From an uncultured Pseudomonadota bacterium (GTDB taxonomy: Bacteria; Pseudomonadota; Gammaproteobacteria; Methylococcales; Methylomonadaceae), in the NCBI GenBank assembly GCA_903904275.1, contig CAIVBX010000297.1, positions 1-16,718 of the forward strand: a stretch of 16,718 nucleotides of DNA. Direction: 5' to 3'. How positions within the stretch are numbered: the stretch's first letter is position 1; each line of letters opens with the position of its first letter. Under the pieces are notes generated by a model. That model ran no database searches and was not told the origin of the DNA. It worked only from the letters and a program-made list of their open reading frames with translations. Below, in pieces: positions 13,779 to 16,718 of the stretch. The position numbers and the translations under genes are program-made.

Positions 13779-13823
13779 AATTAAAAATTCTTTAAAGTGA
13801 AAACAAGTATGTCAATTTTGATA

Positions 13824-13851
13824 AATATAACTTTTGAAAGTTTTTTGGCAA
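13824..13851 (-). promoter_or_regulatory. probable sigma-70 promoter of the kaiC operon
   Basis: On the minus strand TTGCCA (13851-13846) and TATATT (13829-13824) are separated by 16 bases, each matching five of six consensus bases. This leaves a leader of about 40 bases before the kaiC ATG at 13778. A second -35-like TTGACA (13815-13810) with AAGAAT 17 bases on would start transcription almost at the ATG and is less likely. Confidence 0.5.
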
Positions 13852-14171
13852 ATTGCCCCGATGAAGGTATCAAATAAATTAAATCACGATGTTCGACTTT
13901 TTTAACTTGTTGATTTTAAAGTCAGCAGAATCATGATATAGGATTGCTTAGAAACGGATATTCAATAAATGAATATCGCGTCTTTTTTATTCGCCAACAT
14001 TTTACCGTACTTGATTAAAGCCGCTGTTTTATTTCAAATAATCCGTTGCCTTTCTAAAAATGATGTTTCTGAAATGGATTCATTAACAGAGTTATTCGGT
14101 GTCTGTTTTCGTCAAGATAATTGTGGTCATTTTTTCTATTCCTGTTGGTTAATTTTTCAATGACTAACTTT
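13852..14171. other. intergenic region upstream of kaiC
   Basis: The stretch is AT-rich. A 64-codon plus-strand ORF (13969-14163) has no ribosome-binding site, no recognisable domain and an unusual Cys/Phe-rich end, and I do not accept it as a gene. I see no terminator, RNA gene or repeat here. Confidence 0.4.
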
Positions 14172-14474
14172 TCAATTTGTTTTAAGTGATTGTACCCTCA
14201 ATCCTGCGCGGTTGTTAGCGTAGCGATCTATATGGTCAATTAGTTTTACACAATAAATCCGTACATTTTCTGTGCGATCGATTTCAAAAAATTCATATCC
14301 AAATTGCTTGATAAATCCGTCCACAATTTGCACAGATCGCTTAAAGTTTCTGTCGTAATTGCCTAGACCATTTGCCGTGATTTCAGCCGCATTTTTCTTC
14401 AAATATTGGCAAATTTTCGCTGCCAATCTGGTATCGAGTCGTACATGACTTAATCGTTTTTTGATTCCCGCCAT
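14172..14474 (-). pseudogene. partial copy of plasmid replication protein C-terminal domain
   Basis: This 100-residue ORF is similar to the last 80 residues of the replication protein encoded at 15176-16718. GFIKQFGYEFFE pairs with NFAKKFGYVLEN, IYCVKLIDHIDRYANNRAGL pairs with TYEIKVIADIERYANNRKGL, and QYLKKNAAEITANGLGNYD pairs with AVLKEHAPELAAEFGDYT. The copies are diverged well beyond a recent duplication. The helicase part is absent. The ATG has no ribosome-binding site and overlaps another minus-strand ORF in a different frame, so it is probably the end of a decayed second replication gene. It could instead be a small stand-alone protein built from this domain alone. Confidence 0.6.
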
Positions 14475-14625
14475 TTAGTTGATCGCGTTGATCTTGTTTG
14501 TGTTTTGATAATTTCTCAGCCTTAGCCGCGTCTGGTGTAATTTTTTCAAGAATTCGCCGATAAGTGGCTTCTTTGACTTTCTTGCCTAAGCCTTTGGTTT
14601 TTGTTTCTATAATTTCACGATCCAT
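14383..14625 (-). CDS. hypothetical, lysine-rich protein
   Basis: An 80-residue ORF starts MDREIIETKTKGLGKKVKEA and continues TYRRILEKITPDAAKAEKLS, a highly charged helical sequence. After about residue 50 (KHKQDQRDQLNGGNQ) it runs through the same DNA as the replication-domain ORF in another frame, where composition becomes poor (SCTTRYQIGS). One reading is that the first 50 codons and the following ORF were once a single gene joined by a frameshift near 14470. The other is two overlapping small genes. I recognise no family. It starts 40 bases from the divergent cas2 remnant. Confidence 0.35.
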   Translation of the reverse strand: MDREIIETKTKGLGKKVKEATYRRILEKITPDAAKAEKLSKHKQDQRDQLNGGNQKTIKSCTTRYQIGSENLPIFEEKCG

Positions 14626-14664
14626 TGTCGCACTCGCGTCGATTGGCTTTCTATTGATCGTATA

Positions 14665-14862
14665 GTGCGGGATTTTGGCATTTCAGTTCAATACTCGGTT
14701 TTTAAAGCCGACCTTGAACCAAAGCAACTCGATGAGCTTATTTCACTTCTCAAATCGTTGATTAAGCCAAATGTGGACAATGTGAATTTTTATCCGCTAA
14801 ATCCAAAAGAAACGATTTCTTTAGGCGTTGAGCCGCTATCGGATACGTTTTTGATTTTGTGA
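14665..14862 (+). pseudogene. cas2: CRISPR-associated Cas2, N-terminally truncated
   Basis: The frame reads RDFGISVQYSVFKADLEPKQ, followed by LDELISLLKSLIKPNVDNVN, FYPLNPK, and the end LGVEPLSDTFLIL. This is the Cas2 core: the G..VQYSVF strand, the DL..KQL.EL...L..LI.P..D.V..Y.L helix and strand, and the hydrophobic end. A full Cas2 is about 90-95 residues. Here the first 25-30, including the YD(I/V) strand with its metal-binding Asp, are missing or unrecognisable upstream of a GTG at 14665 that has no ribosome-binding site. No cas1 or other cas gene is present. Cas2 normally sits next to the CRISPR array, and a repeat-like sequence does follow at 15068. Confidence 0.82.
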
Positions 14863-15067
14863 TTTCACTGTTTTACTCTATCCTTTTTGCGCGGTCGGGA
14901 AATCTACAATTCACCCCGACAACTTTACTGATATACCTAAATTTCAAACAAAAACAAGCTGAAGAAAAGTCTTAAAATGTTAGCATAAACTGTTCCGATG
15001 TTGACCTTAAAAAATAATCAACCCCCTTTGCATAGCTTTGATTCAAAAGAGTTATTCGACGGGAACG
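14863..15067 (+). other. gap between cas2 remnant and lone repeat, possible old leader
   Basis: No gene is visible in this AT-rich stretch of about 205 bases. Its position between cas2 and the first repeat is where a CRISPR leader would lie. A second repeat copy is not present. A 67-codon minus-strand ORF (14972-15175) crosses this gap and the repeat and is probably chance. Confidence 0.35.
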
Positions 15068-15103
15068 GTTTGAAACATTTCCCTGTACCGAAGGGATTAA
15101 GAC
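15068..15103 (+). CRISPR. solitary CRISPR-like repeat, 36 bp
   Basis: The 36-base unit begins GTTTGAAAC and ends GGGATTAAGAC, with an internal TCCCT/AGGGA dyad separated by seven bases. Length, GTTTGAAAC start, central stem and the eight-base ATTAAGAC end (a plausible crRNA 5' handle in the plus orientation) all match CRISPR repeat design. Only one copy exists in the window, so array status rests on the form of the unit and the cas2 remnant 206 bases upstream on the same strand. Confidence 0.6.
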
Positions 15104-15175
15104 CTTAAACTGTTTTAAATTCGTCCTTAAACCCCGTTTGTTTTTTAATAATAAAACATCACTAACGGACATCAT

Positions 15176-16718
15176 TTAACCTACCAATCCCTTACGATTA
15201 TTGGCATAGCGTTCAATATCGGCTATCACTTTAATTTCATAAGTGCGATGCCGTTTCCCTGTACTTTGCCGTCCTACATTTTCCAGCACATAGCCAAACT
15301 TCTTCGCAAAGTTACGAATCACACTTGCTACCCGAACAGGCTTGATGTTAGTGTAATCACCAAACTCAGCGGCTAATTCGGGTGCGTGTTCTTTCAACAC
15401 CGCTAATGCTTTCATCAAGTCGGCGTGTGAAATCTTGCCGTTTCTTTGCGCTCGTAGTAACGGTTTTAAAAAGGCTTTAAATATCTTCTGCCGACTAAGC
15501 AAACACTTCGTTTTATTACGATGCTGATAATTGAGCAAGTCAATTTCTTTGAGCTTTTGTGAATTAGAACTGAGTAATTCAAAGTTAGCCAATATCGAGC
15601 TGTAACCGTTTTGGTAATTTTTAATATCTTCCATTTCAGGATTGCGTAAGCCTGTCATTTTGCACACTTCATGACGTCTTATCGATGCCGCTTGTTCTTT
15701 AGTGATGACATTTGATTTTTTCAATTGGTCATATTCACGGTCATCAACAACAGGTGCTGATTGGATTTCTAACGCTTGTTCCTCTTTGACTTCTTGGGTT
15801 AATTTTTCAATCTTCTCTTTCTTTTCTTCAATTTTCACAAAATGCCGTCCCTCTAATTCAGCCAACAATAAGAAGTTATTCGCAAAATCATTCAAATCTT
15901 GATTCATCTTGGCTCTGGTTTTGTGCAACATCTCATCAAGTTCATGAAAAAATATCATGGCTTTAATGTCAGGCGGCAAAATCATCCCGTTGTTATCAGA
16001 AAAATTCATCAATTTTTGAATCTGCCCTTCTCTCAATAATTCTTCATCGGTTACGCGATTGGTTGAGAACTGTTTATCAAATGCCACATACACATTTTTA
16101 GCACAACGATTCCGCGCTAACATTTGTAATGATTCATTGCTGGTTAAAATGTTACTGCATAGCAAATAAGCAAACTCAAATTCAGGCATTTCAATTGATA
16201 CACCTGTACCTAAAGCAGAGGTGTAAATAATCACATCGTATTTTCTGCCAACCGTATTTACATCAGATAAAAAATTCGAGATTTGTTTATCTTTGTAACC
16301 GCCAGTGACAATCAAAATCCGTTTATGGTTAATGCCATTTTTTATTAAGTATTTCCGCACTTTTTGCGCTTCCGTTTCACTCGAACACGCCACCGTACCT
16401 CTTAAACCACCATTAACATCTCGAAGTAATGAATGATAAGCCGCATCAAAGTTTTCTAATTGCCAATGATAAGCCGTATTCGTTGTGGTTTTAGTTTTGA
16501 TAACGTGAACTAATTTGTTGCCACAATGACGTTTATAAAATTCCATTGCATCGTCGTTCATATTCGCATCAGCAATGTGTACATAAGGCGCGGCTCTTAG
16601 GATTTGACCGAATAATTCAAGTAATTCTTTACGGTTGTGAATGGTTGAGCTATGTAAAATGGCTTCGTAGAGTTGACGGGCTTCATCAATAAACAACGGT
16701 TTGCCTATCACGCTACTG
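15176..16718 (-). CDS. plasmid replication protein, CyRepA1-like (5' truncated by window)
   Basis: The frame enters from the right window edge and gives about 513 residues to a TAA. The first residues, VIGKPLFIDEARQLYEAILH, carry a Walker B-like DEA motif. Then come HIADANMNDDAMEFY, a second RecA-like domain with CSSETEAQKVRKYL, YTSALGTGVSIEMPEF (helicase motif V-like) and QMLARNRCAKNVYVAFD (motif VI-like), a charged coiled coil at about 295-325, and a C-terminal domain ending ERYANNRKGLVG. This order matches the helicase part of CyRepA1-type replication proteins, related to herpesvirus-type origin-binding proteins, which are best known from cyanobacterial plasmids. The N-terminal primase part would lie outside the window. 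It implies an integrated plasmid or a plasmid contig. A diverged copy of its C-terminal domain lies at 14172-14474. Confidence 0.75.
   Translation of the reverse strand, partial: SSVIGKPLFIDEARQLYEAILHSSTIHNRKELLELFGQILRAAPYVHIADANMNDDAMEFYKRHCGNKLVHVIKTKTTTNTAYHWQLENFDAAYHSLLRDVNGGLRGTVACSSETEAQKVRKYLIKNGINHKRILIVTGGYKDKQISNFLSDVNTVGRKYDVIIYTSALGTGVSIEMPEFEFAYLLCSNILTSNESLQMLARNRCAKNVYVAFDKQFSTNRVTDEELLREGQIQKLMNFSDNNGMILPPDIKAMIFFHELDEMLHKTRAKMNQDLNDFANNFLLLAELEGRHFVKIEEKKEKIEKLTQEVKEEQALEIQSAPVVDDREYDQLKKSNVITKEQAASIRRHEVCKMTGLRNPEMEDIKNYQNGYSSILANFELLSSNSQKLKEIDLLNYQHRNKTKCLLSRQKIFKAFLKPLLRAQRNGKISHADLMKALAVLKEHAPELAAEFGDYTNIKPVRVASVIRNFAKKFGYVLENVGRQSTGKRHRTYEIKVIADIERYANNRKGLVG

Noticed and set aside
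13969..14163. 64-codon plus-strand ORF upstream of the kaiC promoter
   Set aside because: No ribosome-binding site, no family, and an implausible Cys/Phe-rich end; likely chance in AT-rich DNA.
15136..15140. GTTTG at spacer-like distance (32 bases) after the lone repeat, as a second repeat start
   Set aside because: Only five bases agree and the following sequence does not match the repeat.
14972..15175. 67-codon minus-strand ORF directly after the replication gene
   Set aside because: It begins right after the stop but crosses the CRISPR-like repeat and has no recognisable sequence.

Overview
The window is AT-rich and reads as DNA from a Gram-negative bacterium. An RTX protein with a type I secretion-style C-terminus, an Aer-like PAS chemoreceptor, CheR, KaiC/KaiB, a UvrD relic and Tn3-family debris together suggest a proteobacterium, most likely a gammaproteobacterium. 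The replication protein at the right edge belongs to a family best known from cyanobacterial plasmids, so horizontal traffic is likely. I cannot name the genus.

Left third (1-3.9 kb), accessory and decayed: the 3' end of a PIN-domain (VapC-like) toxin gene overlaps a 66-aa partner. Next comes a frameshifted UvrD/Rep helicase fragment bracketed by copies of the decamer TTAAGACTTG, then a short RTX protein with an Ig-like/cadherin-like domain. After that lies a 264-bp miniature Tn3-type element (TIME) with two 38-bp inverted repeats and an internal region that matches the canonical 28-22-34-5-25 resolution-site geometry. This element abuts a truncated Tn3 transposase start. A divergent, intact serine resolvase follows, with a strong palindrome over its ribosome-binding site, and then a fragment of a second serine recombinase.

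Middle (3.9-13.8 kb), one long minus-strand operon: kaiC, kaiB, a CheR methyltransferase with PAS domains and a coiled coil, a small PAS protein, a PAS histidine kinase with a receiver domain, a large PAS/HAMP methyl-accepting chemotaxis protein, and a single-domain CheY-like receiver. Overlapping or tightly spaced genes and a plausible promoter upstream of kaiC support one transcription unit. Together they look like a KaiC-linked sensory and chemotaxis phosphorelay. CheA, CheW, CheB and KaiA are absent from the window.

Right part (13.8-16.7 kb), plasmid-like and decayed: a fragment resembling the C-terminal domain of the downstream replication protein, a short hypothetical ORF, the 3' part of a cas2 gene on the plus strand, a single CRISPR-like repeat about 200 bp beyond it, and then a CyRepA1-type plasmid replication protein running off the window edge. 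The cas2 relic and lone repeat look like the remains of a CRISPR-Cas locus invaded by plasmid DNA.
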